DNA of 10,129 nucleotides, from contig CAJOQA010000193.1 in the NCBI GenBank assembly GCA_905236465.1, positions 1-10,129 of the forward strand, written 5' to 3'. This DNA is from an uncultured Treponema sp. (GTDB taxonomy: Bacteria; Spirochaetota; Spirochaetia; Treponematales; Treponemataceae). Below, piece after piece: positions 1 to 6,645 of this stretch. The first letter of the stretch is position 1. Each line of letters begins with the position of its first letter. The notes under the pieces are model-generated. The model was not told the DNA's origin, made no database searches, and saw only the letters and a list, made by a program, of their open reading frames with translations. The position numbers were made by a program, and so were the translations under genes.

Positions 1-567
1 AGTCAGACAAACCTTCTCGCTATGAACGCCGCAATTGAAGCTGCCCACGCCGGTGAAGCGGGTAAGGGCTTTGCGGTTGTTGCAGACGAAATTCGGAAAC
101 TTTCAGAGACCTCTTCTAGCCAATCTAAGACAATAGGTGTTCAGCTAAAAAACATTCAGGATAGTATTGGCGAGATTGTTTCTGCATCTCAAGAGTCAAG
201 CACAGCCTTTTCCGGTGTGTCTGCCCACATAAAAGAAACCGATACTTTAGTACAATCGGTACGGTCAGCCCTTGAGGTCCAAAATGAAAACTCACGGAAC
301 GTTATACATTCGCTTTCCGGCATGGATGAAACTGCTGGCAGTGTACGCGAGGCATCAGTAAAAATGTCTGAAGGTAGCTCCCATGTTCTTGATGAGATGG
401 GCAAGTTGCAAGATTCCCTTGATGCCGTACGCAATAGCATGGCAGCTATGTCAGAGAACGCCCAAAGCGTAGTGAAAAGCGGTATGCAACTAGATAAGTG
501 CGTTGAAGAGCTGGATACTAATGTAACGCAATTAGGCTCAGATGTTCGCCGCTTTAAAACCGCATAG
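1..567 (+). CDS. methyl-accepting chemotaxis protein, C-terminal part (5'-truncated)
   Basis: The reading frame is open from base 1, so the gene starts upstream of the window; the Met codon at 22 is internal. The 188 visible residues begin inside the highly conserved hairpin tip of the cytoplasmic signalling domain (QTNLLAMNAAIEAAHAGEAG, then KGFAVVADEIRKLSE), the part of chemoreceptors that contacts CheA and CheW. The rest is long amphipathic helix rich in Ser, Ala, Glu and Gln, as expected for the descending arm that carries methylation sites. It ends in RRFKTA without the NWETF-like pentapeptide tether that some receptors use to bind CheR. The ligand-binding domain and any membrane segments lie outside the window, so the stimulus cannot be told and a soluble receptor cannot be excluded. 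The stop lies 15 bases from the stop of the convergent phosphatase gene, and no intrinsic terminator is visible between them. Confidence 0.95.
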   Translation, partial: SQTNLLAMNAAIEAAHAGEAGKGFAVVADEIRKLSETSSSQSKTIGVQLKNIQDSIGEIVSASQESSTAFSGVSAHIKETDTLVQSVRSALEVQNENSRNVIHSLSGMDETAGSVREASVKMSEGSSHVLDEMGKLQDSLDAVRNSMAAMSENAQSVVKSGMQLDKCVEELDTNVTQLGSDVRRFKTA

Positions 568-582
568 TTTTTCAAGTTCCCT

Positions 583-2658
583 TTATTTTTTCTGGAGCAC
601 AATGAGTGTTAAATCGTCCTTCAGTTCTGTGTTCTTTGTGTAGTCACGGAAGTCTGCAAGGACGGAATCCAGTTTTTCCTTAGCGGAAGGAAGGGTTGCC
701 CTTGCAAAAGAAGATGAGATGTTTTGGTAACCGTATTCCTCTCCCGTTACGTTGCGGGCTTCTGAAAGACAGTCTGTGTAAAAGAGAATGCTGTCTCCGC
801 TTTTCATGCTAAAGGCCACAGTCTTAAACTCAGGGTCAAGGCCACCTATACCTATTATGCCACCGCTTGCCCCTTGGCCTGAAGATTCGGGAACTTCTAC
901 GCTGACAATCTTTCCTGTCTTTGCAGTGCGATAGAATACCGTTGGATGACCTGCGTTTATAAATTCAACCCTGTCGCCCACAACGCGAAGAAGAACACCG
1001 GTAAGGTAGTTTTCAATATCTCCCTTTTCTTCTACGATGCTGTTGCTTATTTCAGACATCACCTTGTTTAAAGGTTTTCTTAAACCTTCATTAAATTTGC
1101 GGTCAATTACTGTCTTAGCAAGCATTGTGACTAAGCCTGATGCAATGCCGTGACCTGAGACATCAAAAAGTCCCAATCCTAAGAATTTATTACCTGAATA
1201 GAAGAAGTCGTAGAGGTCGCCGGAAACACCTGCCGCAGGATTAAAGGAATATGCTATTTCCCAGCCTTCAAGTGCAGGAATAAAACTCTGGTAGAAACTG
1301 TTCTGTACGTTGACAGCAAGCCTCATGTCACGGTCTGCCTTTATCTTGGCGTCGTTGAGTTTTTCGTTGGCCTCGTTCAAGTGGGCATTTGTTTCTGAAA
1401 GGTTCTTGTTAGATTCAGCTAGATCCTTGGTGCGGTCTTCTACCTTCTGCTCAAGGGTTCGGTTCAAATCCTCAACTTGTTTCCGCGAGTTAGCAAAGCG
1501 GTTTGCCATGACAAAAAGCAATGTGACAATGACAAGTTGCCAGCCCATAGAAGATACATAGGGGAAATTGTTAATCTGCAACATTCCGTGGATAATTAAG
1601 TCCAGGATAACAGAAAGCACTAGAGGGGAAAAGCCTATGAGAATTTGCAGGGCCTCTGTTTTTTTTCTTGCCGCTGCGTTTACAATCAGGATGCCAAGTA
1701 TGTAGAGCATGGGAAGTGCAAGCAAGAGCTGTAGCTTTGAGTGCAGAAGGTGCAGGCTGTAGTACGTTGGGCAGAGCAAGACCATGACCACGGGGGCTAA
1801 AACCAAGATGGTGCGGATTGTGAGGACTATAAAATTGTCTCTTCTGCCTATGAAAGAGTTTATGAAGGTGGTTACAAGGAAGGGCAAAAGGTAGATTAAG
1901 CCGGAAGAGAATACCTTTTGGTAGATAAGCCATGAAAAGTTTGCTTCCATAAAACCTGGAAGTTCCGTGTAGTAGAAAACTGAAAGATAGCAGGCTGAAA
2001 TCAGGTTTATAAAGCTGAAAGTAAGGTTTGCCTTTTCCTGGGGGCATTTTATGTACATGAAGATATAGTAAAGGCCTATAACTAACATAAAGAAAGCAAA
2101 AATCAGCTGAATTTGGCTGTTCCAGAAATTAGAAAAGTCTGCTTTTGACTTTGCATACTTCATGGTTGAAATAAAGGGATTTGAAGCTATAGACCCCTCG
2201 CCGTCAACCCAGATTTTTACTAAAAGTGTGTTGCTTCCGTGGGAATTCAGAATTCCCTGTGGCAGATTGTAGTATCGGGCCTTGTTCCAAGCAGAAAATT
2301 CGTAAGGGGGAAAATTGCCAGTTTTTCCTATAAGCACTCCATTTACCCATGTTTCATCAGCAAAGGTGATGCGCCCCATAAAACAACCCAAATCCTTGTT
2401 TTTTAGCTCCTGCGGTAGAGTAAAAGTTTTTCTAAGCCACACATAGCCCTTAAACTCCGGTAAAAAGTGTTCAAGCTGCGAAAGCATCTCATCTCTTGCC
2501 GTATCAAAATCTTCTCGTACAAAAGGGTCTGTTCGGCTATATTCCCAGTCAGAATCCAAATAGATTATTGCCTGCTCTTCTTCTGTTGTGCATGAGCTTA
2601 ACTGGACTACTGCAATAAAGAGTAAAGGCAGTAACAGGTATTTTATTATCTTTTGCAT
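583..2658 (-). CDS. 7TM receptor with SpoIIE-type serine phosphatase output domain, lipoprotein-like N-terminus
   Basis: Protein of 691 residues. Residues 1-22 form a lipoprotein-type signal (basic MQKIIK, hydrophobic core, lipobox LSSC with Cys23). Residues about 30-165 look like a periplasmic beta-rich, carbohydrate-binding-like module (TWVNGVLIGKTG, LLVKIWVDGEG). About seven hydrophobic segments follow between 182 and 388, matching the 7TMR-DISM plan. A coiled coil spans about 392-445 (LNRTLEQKVEDRTKDL and heptads after it). The PP2C/SpoIIE domain fills 446-689, with metal-binding acidic motifs VSGD (Asp481), FDVSGHG (Asp499), YTDCLSEA (Asp629) and DDLTLI (Asp681-682). By family knowledge it should sense an extracytoplasmic signal and dephosphorylate a Ser/Thr phosphoprotein such as an anti-sigma-factor antagonist; no partner gene is visible here. 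The ATG at 2658 is chosen over an in-frame TTG at 2691 because AAGGAG sits 6 bases before it and the signal peptide then starts correctly. YTDC replaces the common YTDG. Confidence 0.9.
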   Translation of the reverse strand: MQKIIKYLLLPLLFIAVVQLSSCTTEEEQAIIYLDSDWEYSRTDPFVREDFDTARDEMLSQLEHFLPEFKGYVWLRKTFTLPQELKNKDLGCFMGRITFADETWVNGVLIGKTGNFPPYEFSAWNKARYYNLPQGILNSHGSNTLLVKIWVDGEGSIASNPFISTMKYAKSKADFSNFWNSQIQLIFAFFMLVIGLYYIFMYIKCPQEKANLTFSFINLISACYLSVFYYTELPGFMEANFSWLIYQKVFSSGLIYLLPFLVTTFINSFIGRRDNFIVLTIRTILVLAPVVMVLLCPTYYSLHLLHSKLQLLLALPMLYILGILIVNAAARKKTEALQILIGFSPLVLSVILDLIIHGMLQINNFPYVSSMGWQLVIVTLLFVMANRFANSRKQVEDLNRTLEQKVEDRTKDLAESNKNLSETNAHLNEANEKLNDAKIKADRDMRLAVNVQNSFYQSFIPALEGWEIAYSFNPAAGVSGDLYDFFYSGNKFLGLGLFDVSGHGIASGLVTMLAKTVIDRKFNEGLRKPLNKVMSEISNSIVEEKGDIENYLTGVLLRVVGDRVEFINAGHPTVFYRTAKTGKIVSVEVPESSGQGASGGIIGIGGLDPEFKTVAFSMKSGDSILFYTDCLSEARNVTGEEYGYQNISSSFARATLPSAKEKLDSVLADFRDYTKNTELKDDLTLIVLQKK

Positions 2659-2664
2659 GGCAGA

Positions 2665-2670
2665 CTCCTT
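2665..2670 (-). promoter_or_regulatory. ribosome binding site deciding the phosphatase start
   Basis: AAGGAG on the minus strand lies 6 bases upstream of the ATG at 2658. The alternative TTG at 2691 would place this motif inside the coding region and add 11 residues before the signal peptide, so the downstream ATG is preferred. Confidence 0.8.
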
Positions 2671-2673
2671 TGC

Positions 2674-2690
2674 TGATAGTGATACTATCA
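2674..2690. promoter_or_regulatory. perfect 7-3-7 palindrome upstream of the phosphatase gene, candidate operator
   Basis: TGATAGT-GAT-ACTATCA is a perfect 7-base inverted repeat with a 3-base spacer. It sits between the niaR stop and the ribosome binding site of the phosphatase gene. It lies directly downstream of a plausible -10 element and would cover the predicted transcription start. This is the usual geometry of a repressor operator. The stem is too short and AT-rich to be a good terminator for niaR, and no T-run follows it on the minus strand. No regulator can be named. Confidence 0.4.
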
Positions 2691-2692
2691 AT

Positions 2693-2721
2693 AGTTTACA
2701 CCAGAAAAATCACTTTGGCAA
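2693..2721 (-). promoter_or_regulatory. candidate sigma70-type promoter for the phosphatase gene
   Basis: On the minus strand TTGCCA (2716-2721) is separated by 17 bases from TAAACT (2693-2698). The -35 box has five of six consensus bases and the -10 box four of six. The -35 box lies inside the 3' end of niaR, so the phosphatase gene could be expressed separately from the nad operon. Readthrough from niaR is equally possible, because no terminator is visible between them. Confidence 0.35.
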
Positions 2722-3282
2722 GGCAATTCCATAACTTTTAGCTTCCCATACAACGGATTTTTTCTGACTCTGTATTAAAAAGCCCTTTTTCTTAAGGCTA
2801 TCTTCTATATCGTCAAGAATTGCCTCTGACCTTGCTTCAATTGTGTGAAAATGATAGCCTTGTGTGATACTCATAAGGGGTGTGGATACTCCGCTTTGTA
2901 AGTCAGCCATGAAATTTTCTATATCCCGCTTGCACTGTATGTTTAGGGGGGCTCTGATTGTACCATAAATCTTGTGCTCCACAAACACGTCTATTACGTT
3001 ACCCCCTAAGTCAATGATTGTCTGCAATTCGTCGGCAGTTTCCTCATTACTGTGTTTAACCTTAAAAATGCGAACGTTTCGCTGCGATTCCATCAGTTTG
3101 TAGCCTGAACTTGTAGAAATAAGCTCAGGCTTAGTGGCCTTTATTAAGGCAATGTCTGTTACTATAACCTGCCTGGAAACTCCAAATTCCTTTGCTAAGG
3201 CGCTACCAGTTATGGCCTTTTCAGATGAGGAGAGCTTTTCTAATATTTTTAACCGTCTGTCTTTTCCTGAAAGCTTTTGCAT
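2710..3282 (-). CDS. niaR: NiaR-type niacin-responsive transcriptional repressor (HTH + 3H domain)
   Basis: A 190-residue DNA-binding regulator. Residues 7-62 form an HTH_11-type winged helix (RRLKILEKLSSSEKAITGSA, recognition helix near VSRQVIVTDIALIKA, wing ISTSSGYKL). Residues about 72-182 match the 3H domain, named for its conserved histidines: His77, His103 and the GYHFHTIEA segment with His144 and His146. Glu85 lies eight residues after His77. In the Thermotoga homologue, His, Glu and the HxH pair in this arrangement bind a metal next to the nicotinate pocket. By family knowledge the protein represses NAD synthesis or niacin uptake genes when niacin is bound. It is the last gene of the nadABC operon, 5 bases after nadC, so it would control its own synthesis. 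The Shine-Dalgarno-like AAGGA is only 2 bases from the ATG, which is unusually close and suggests reinitiation by ribosomes finishing nadC. Confidence 0.9.
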   Translation of the reverse strand: MQKLSGKDRRLKILEKLSSSEKAITGSALAKEFGVSRQVIVTDIALIKATKPELISTSSGYKLMESQRNVRIFKVKHSNEETADELQTIIDLGGNVIDVFVEHKIYGTIRAPLNIQCKRDIENFMADLQSGVSTPLMSITQGYHFHTIEARSEAILDDIEDSLKKKGFLIQSQKKSVVWEAKSYGIALPK

Positions 3283-3287
3283 AATCC

Positions 3288-4139
3288 TTAAATACGTTTT
3301 AAATGTTTAAGAGATAAATCCAAAATTGGAGCTGAGTGGGTAAGAGCCCCGCTTGAAATATAGTCTACACCAAGATCTGCAAGTTTGGCAATGTTTTCTT
3401 TGGTTACGTTGCCAGAAACCTCTACCTCGGCCCGTCCATTTATAATTTTCATGGCCTCTTCCATATCTGAATGGCTCATGTTGTCTAGCATTATGATATC
3501 TGCCCCTGCTTCCACTGCTTCCTGCACTTGCTGAAGGGTTTCAACTTCTACTTCTATTTTGCGGACAAAGGGGGCATAGTCTTTGGCTGCCTTTATCGCT
3601 TTGCCAACGCCGCCCGCCGCATCTATGTGGTTGTCTTTTAAAAGCACCCCATCAGACAAGTTATAGCGGTGGTTGGCTCCCCCACCAACTGTTACCGCAT
3701 ACTTTTCAAAGATGCGGTTGTTGGGGGTGGTCTTTCTGGTGTCAAGCAGTTTTATTTTTGTCCCCTCTAGTAGGCGGGCGGTTTCATTTGCGCAGGTGGC
3801 AATGCCGCTCATTCTTTGCAGGTAGTTTAGGGCTGTCCGCTCCCCTGACAAAAGAACGCGGATATCACCCGTAACTGTTCCCAAAAGCTGCCCCTTTTCA
3901 ACTTTATCCCCATCTTTTACGTTAAAAGTACACTTGCTTGCTGAATCGAGCAGGTAGAAAACCCGTTCAAAAACCGAAAGCCCCGCAATTATCCCTGCCT
4001 GCTTGGCAATCAACTGAACCTGCCCCAGGACAGCAACAGGCATCACTGCGTTTGTTGAAACGTCTTCACTAGAAATATCTTCCCTAAGGGCACTTAAAAT
4101 CAGGGGATCCGCATTTAATTTAAGCGATATGCTGTTCAT
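3288..4139 (-). CDS. nadC: nicotinate-nucleotide pyrophosphorylase (carboxylating), quinolinate phosphoribosyltransferase
   Basis: A 283-residue cytoplasmic enzyme of usual family length. It converts quinolinate and PRPP to nicotinate mononucleotide, CO2 and pyrophosphate, the third step of de novo NAD synthesis. Visible signature segments are ERTALNYLQRMSGIAT (100-115), DTRKTTP (133-139), GGGANHRYNLSD (152-163), KDNH (168-171), the metal and phosphate-binding strands EVEVE (196-200) and MLDN (217-220), EVSGN (240-244) and SSGALTH (262-268). The Arg, Lys and His residues in these segments are the known substrate contacts, and none is missing. The start codon lies inside the end of nadB (20-base overlap) and is preceded by GAGG at a 7-base distance, so translation is probably coupled to nadB. 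The niaR gene follows after 5 bases. Confidence 0.97.
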   Translation of the reverse strand: MNSISLKLNADPLILSALREDISSEDVSTNAVMPVAVLGQVQLIAKQAGIIAGLSVFERVFYLLDSASKCTFNVKDGDKVEKGQLLGTVTGDIRVLLSGERTALNYLQRMSGIATCANETARLLEGTKIKLLDTRKTTPNNRIFEKYAVTVGGGANHRYNLSDGVLLKDNHIDAAGGVGKAIKAAKDYAPFVRKIEVEVETLQQVQEAVEAGADIIMLDNMSHSDMEEAMKIINGRAEVEVSGNVTKENIAKLADLGVDYISSGALTHSAPILDLSLKHLKRI

Positions 4140-5472
4140 GTATTTTCCTCACTCTGTCAATTTCTTTTAATACTGAGCTTTTGTAGCCTTCAAAAACTTT
4201 TTCTGTGTCAAAATAAGAATCTAAAGCAATTTTAATGTTATTTTCATTAGTCAAAGCCGAAGAATCCAGACTGATTTTTTTTGCAGCCCTCTTTGCAAAG
4301 ACTAGGCTTTCCAAAAGGGAATTGCTGGCCAGCCTGTTTTTTCCGTGAACCCCGTTACAAGAAGTTTCCCCCGCAGCGTAAAGGCATTTCAGGCTGGTGC
4401 GGCTCCATTCGTCCACTTTTACACCACCCATAAAATAATGCTGGGCAGGAACTACGGGAATTGCTTCTTTTGTGCAGTCAAAACCTTCTTGCAAGCAATG
4501 CTCGTATATGTGACTGAAATGATTCTTAATTTCTTCCACTGGAATTCTTTCCATAGAAAGCCAAACGTGGTCGCTGGAATCTTTTTCCATCTGCTTATAG
4601 ATTGCTTTTGTAACTACATCTCTGGGTTGCAGTTCATCGGTAAAGCGGTTGAAATTTTTGTCTAGCAGGATGCCACCTTCCCCCCGCACGCTTTCGCTGA
4701 TTAAAAAAGACCTCCCCTTCTTCTTGCTAAAGAGGGTTGTGGGGTGAATCTGGATATAGTCAGGGTTTTGCAGGGGAATCTTGTGCTTTAAGGCTATTGC
4801 AAGGGCATCCCCTGTCAGCTGGGGGTAATTCGTTGAATGTTGAAAGAGCCCCCCTATACCACCGCAAGCCCATACTGTGTTAGCAGCTTCGAGCAGAACA
4901 AGTGCCCTGCCCTCTTTTGTGTAAGAAATGGCAGATTCTGCTAAGTTTGACTCCATAGGGCAAACTGCTACAATTCCCTTGCACTGGTTTTCATCTTCAA
5001 TTATGTCTATCATACATACATTTTCTTCAATGCGTATGTTGGGGCTGGCTTGGACCGCAGCAAGTAGCTTGCTAGTTATTTCTTCACCGGTTATATCCTG
5101 GTGAAAAAGAATCCTTGGGGAAGAATGCGCCCCTTCCCTTGTAAATTTCAGCTTGCCGTCACTGTCGCGCTCAAAATCTACCCCGTAAGAAATAAGGTCC
5201 TTTATTACTTCCTGGGAAGATTTAATCATTATCTCAACGGACTTCCTGTTATTTTCAAAGTGGCCGGCCGCCATTGTATCTTTAAAGTATGAATCATAAT
5301 CCGAATCATCTTTTAACATGCAAATTCCGCCTTGAGCAAGATAAGAATCACATTCTTCTTTTTCTGACTTAGTTATAATGAGTACTTTTTTATCTTTAGG
5401 AATGTTGAGCGCACAGTAAAGGCCTGCAACTCCGCTACCTACAATCACAAGGTCACTTTTAATACTTTTCAT
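4120..5472 (-). CDS. nadB: L-aspartate oxidase
   Basis: A 450-residue FAD flavoprotein that oxidises L-aspartate to iminoaspartate, the first step of de novo NAD synthesis; in anaerobes fumarate can replace oxygen as acceptor. Visible motifs are the FAD-binding GSGVAG (12-17), QGGI (47-50), the substrate-site TREGAHS (111-117, Glu113), QIHPTT (241-246), SVRGEGG (261-267, catalytic-type Arg263), HYFMGG (345-350) and the FAD C-terminal signature GVHGKNRLASNSLLE (374-388). The protein is about 90 residues shorter than the E. coli enzyme (540). The loss falls after residue 390, where the helical C-terminal domain is reduced; shorter forms are familiar from other anaerobic bacteria. RGEGG and the aspartate-oxidase context argue against a fumarate reductase or succinate dehydrogenase flavoprotein. 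Its ATG overlaps the nadA stop in ATGA, with GGAGG 10 bases upstream, which indicates translational coupling. Confidence 0.96.
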   Translation of the reverse strand: MKSIKSDLVIVGSGVAGLYCALNIPKDKKVLIITKSEKEECDSYLAQGGICMLKDDSDYDSYFKDTMAAGHFENNRKSVEIMIKSSQEVIKDLISYGVDFERDSDGKLKFTREGAHSSPRILFHQDITGEEITSKLLAAVQASPNIRIEENVCMIDIIEDENQCKGIVAVCPMESNLAESAISYTKEGRALVLLEAANTVWACGGIGGLFQHSTNYPQLTGDALAIALKHKIPLQNPDYIQIHPTTLFSKKKGRSFLISESVRGEGGILLDKNFNRFTDELQPRDVVTKAIYKQMEKDSSDHVWLSMERIPVEEIKNHFSHIYEHCLQEGFDCTKEAIPVVPAQHYFMGGVKVDEWSRTSLKCLYAAGETSCNGVHGKNRLASNSLLESLVFAKRAAKKISLDSSALTNENNIKIALDSYFDTEKVFEGYKSSVLKEIDRVRKIHEQHIA

Positions 5473-6392
5473 TTTTTTGCAGCCTCCAGCATTTTTTCAA
5501 GGGGAACTTGCGCGGCTTTTCTAAGTTTGTCGTCAACAAGGGCAAGCGTTCCATTTCCTAAAAGACTTTCTTTTATATTGCCAAGCGTAATTCTTTTCAT
5601 GTTTGGGCAGATTGATGTAGTTGCAAAGTAGAACTTTTTATTTGGGGCCACCTTATTCATATTAAAGAGGACTCCCTCTTCTGTACAGACTATGTATTCT
5701 GCAGCTGAATCGTCCCTAACAAATTCGATTAGTTCCTTCGTTGAACCTAAAAAATCTGCAAGACTGCAAATGTCTTTCCTACATTCAGGGTGGGCAATGA
5801 TTTTTGCTTGGGGGTGCTTTTTTAAAAGGGATGAAATTTCTGATTCCGCAATGCTTGTGTGAACATGGCAGTAACCGGGGTTTAAGATTATATTTTTTTC
5901 AGGAACTTGCTCTGCAACAAAGGCACCTAAGTTGTTGTCTGGAATAAAATAAATGTTCTTGTTGGGAAGTCCCCTAACTATTTTTACTGCATTTGAAGAG
6001 GTTACGCAGATATCTGAAAGTGCCTTAATATCTGCCATAGAATTTATGTAGCAGACTACAGCTAAATCCTCGTAAGTTTCCCTAACTTTTTTTATGTCTT
6101 CTTTGCTTACCATAAGGGCCATGGGGCATACAGCTTGAGCAGAAGGCATAATAACTTGCTTTTGGGGATTAAGTATGGCTGCACTTTCCCCCATAAAGGT
6201 TACTCCGCAAAAGACAATGGTTTTGTGGCTGTCTGATTTTGCTACTTTTGCAAGGTAAAACGAGTCTCCCGTGTAATCTGCAATTTCCTGGACTTCTGGC
6301 CTTGTGTAGTAGTGGGCTAAGATGACTGCATCTTTTTCTTCGCAAAGCCGCCTGATCTCTTTTTGTAGGGCTTCTTTTTCTTGATTTTCCAT
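5469..6392 (-). CDS. nadA: quinolinate synthase
   Basis: A 307-residue [4Fe-4S] enzyme that condenses iminoaspartate with dihydroxyacetone phosphate to give quinolinate. The three cluster ligands are recognisable: Cys89 (AQAVCPMA), Cys175 (NPGYCHVH) and Cys262 (TSICPNMKRITL). Their spacing (86 and 87 residues) matches the three-Cys pattern of the short NadA class typified by Thermotoga. The substrate-binding segments AHYYTRPEVQEIAD (26-39), YINSMADIKALSDICVTSSN (115-134), HPEC (201-204) and TEEG (237-240) are also present. The frame stays open 47 codons upstream, but that stretch runs through the promoter and a hairpin. The ATG at 6392 has GGGAG at a 7-base distance and starts at the usual family N-terminus. 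This is the first gene of the nadABC-niaR operon, read from the promoter at 6424-6452. It is predicted to be oxygen-sensitive and active together with NadB. Confidence 0.97.
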   Translation of the reverse strand: MENQEKEALQKEIRRLCEEKDAVILAHYYTRPEVQEIADYTGDSFYLAKVAKSDSHKTIVFCGVTFMGESAAILNPQKQVIMPSAQAVCPMALMVSKEDIKKVRETYEDLAVVCYINSMADIKALSDICVTSSNAVKIVRGLPNKNIYFIPDNNLGAFVAEQVPEKNIILNPGYCHVHTSIAESEISSLLKKHPQAKIIAHPECRKDICSLADFLGSTKELIEFVRDDSAAEYIVCTEEGVLFNMNKVAPNKKFYFATTSICPNMKRITLGNIKESLLGNGTLALVDDKLRKAAQVPLEKMLEAAKK

Positions 6393-6399
6393 ACCGGTT

Positions 6400-6404
6400 C
6401 TCCC
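6400..6404 (-). promoter_or_regulatory. nadA ribosome binding site
   Basis: GGGAG on the minus strand lies 7 bases before the ATG at 6392. It supports that start over the upstream in-frame ATG at 6533, which lies within a hairpin sequence. Confidence 0.75.
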
Positions 6405-6423
6405 TTGAGGGCTTGTTTCCTTT

Positions 6424-6452
6424 ACTATAGAACTTGTAAAGAATAGTGTCAA
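6424..6452 (-). promoter_or_regulatory. nadABC-niaR promoter
   Basis: On the minus strand a perfect -35 box TTGACA (6447-6452) is followed after 17 bases by TATAGT (6424-6429), five of six bases of the -10 consensus. Transcription would start near 6417, giving a leader of about 25 bases that carries the nadA ribosome binding site. The -35 box is embedded in one of two operator-like CTTGACAC elements. Confidence 0.8.
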
Positions 6453-6478
6453 GTTAAGGGCTACAGGTGTCAAGACAT
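6446..6478 (-). promoter_or_regulatory. paired operator-like elements at the nad promoter, candidate NiaR sites
   Basis: The octamer CTTGACAC occurs twice on the minus strand, at 6467-6474 and 6446-6453, exactly 21 bases (two helical turns) apart. The upstream copy is part of a perfect palindrome, TGTC-TT-GACA (6468-6477, minus strand). The downstream copy keeps only part of the second arm and coincides with the -35 box. A repressor bound there would block RNA polymerase. Because the operon ends with niaR, NiaR is the natural candidate, but the assignment rests on position and symmetry and not on a verified consensus. Confidence 0.55.
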
Positions 6479-6482
6479 GGCT

Positions 6483-6509
6483 AAAAAAAATCCATCCTGG
6501 ATTTTTTTT
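6483..6509. repeat. AT-rich perfect inverted repeat (12-base arms, 3-base loop)
   Basis: Eight A followed by TCCA pairs perfectly with TGGA followed by eight T, around the loop TCC. It reads as an A-tract hairpin with a T-run on either strand, so it resembles a bidirectional terminator. It lies between two divergent genes, where no transcript needs ending unless one comes in from an antisense promoter. It stands 5 bases from a second hairpin. Confidence 0.6.
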
Positions 6510-6514
6510 TGGAT

Positions 6515-6540
6515 TGCAGATTTGCGAAGGCAAATCTGCA
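6515..6540. repeat. perfect hairpin, 11-base-pair stem with 4-base loop
   Basis: TGCAGATTTGC and GCAAATCTGCA are exact reverse complements around the loop GAAG. No T-run follows directly on either strand, so it is not a standard intrinsic terminator. The flank at 6541-6570 is more GC-rich (GAGACGCGCCGTCC) than the surrounding spacer. Together with the preceding AT hairpin it may be a dispersed intergenic repeat unit; only one copy is present here. Confidence 0.55.
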
Positions 6541-6610
6541 GGTGGTGAGACGCGCCGTCCATGACGCTTTAAGTTTTGGCATGAAAGAGGTGTGGTGAGT
6601 ATAATTTTTC

Positions 6611-6639
6611 TTGAGTTATGGCTGATTGTGGTTTATACT
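6611..6639 (+). promoter_or_regulatory. acyl-CoA synthetase promoter
   Basis: TTGAGT (6611-6616) and TATACT (6634-6639) are 17 bases apart, with four and five of six consensus bases. The predicted start of transcription, about 7 bases after the -10 box, coincides with the ATG at 6646. The message would therefore have essentially no 5' leader. Confidence 0.6.
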
Positions 6640-6645
6640 TTATTT

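Noticed and set aside
568..582. Shared bidirectional terminator between the convergent chemoreceptor and phosphatase genes
   Set aside because: The T-rich stretch has no stem of useful length on either strand.
189..602. Minus-strand open frame of 137 codons opposite the chemoreceptor
   Set aside because: It is antisense to a clearly conserved signalling domain and shows no recognisable protein motif.
1571..2047. Minus-strand open frame of 158 codons inside the phosphatase gene
   Set aside because: It overlaps the membrane-segment region in another frame, is rich in Pro, His and Phe in a random-looking way, and lacks a ribosome binding site.
2659..2691. TTG start adding 11 residues to the phosphatase
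   Set aside because: The ribosome binding site would fall inside it, and the signal peptide starts properly at the ATG at 2658.
4345..4665. Plus-strand open frame antisense to nadB
   Set aside because: NadB motifs are continuous on the other strand; no family resemblance was seen. The same holds for the small frame at 5101-5292.
6483..6510. Terminator of the nad operon or the acyl-CoA synthetase gene
   Set aside because: Both genes read away from this site, so it cannot end either transcript; a terminator for an unseen antisense RNA remains possible.
6393..6533. 47-codon upstream extension of nadA
   Set aside because: It runs through the promoter, the operator-like elements and a hairpin, and has no ribosome binding site; the ATG at 6392 has one and fits the family N-terminus.
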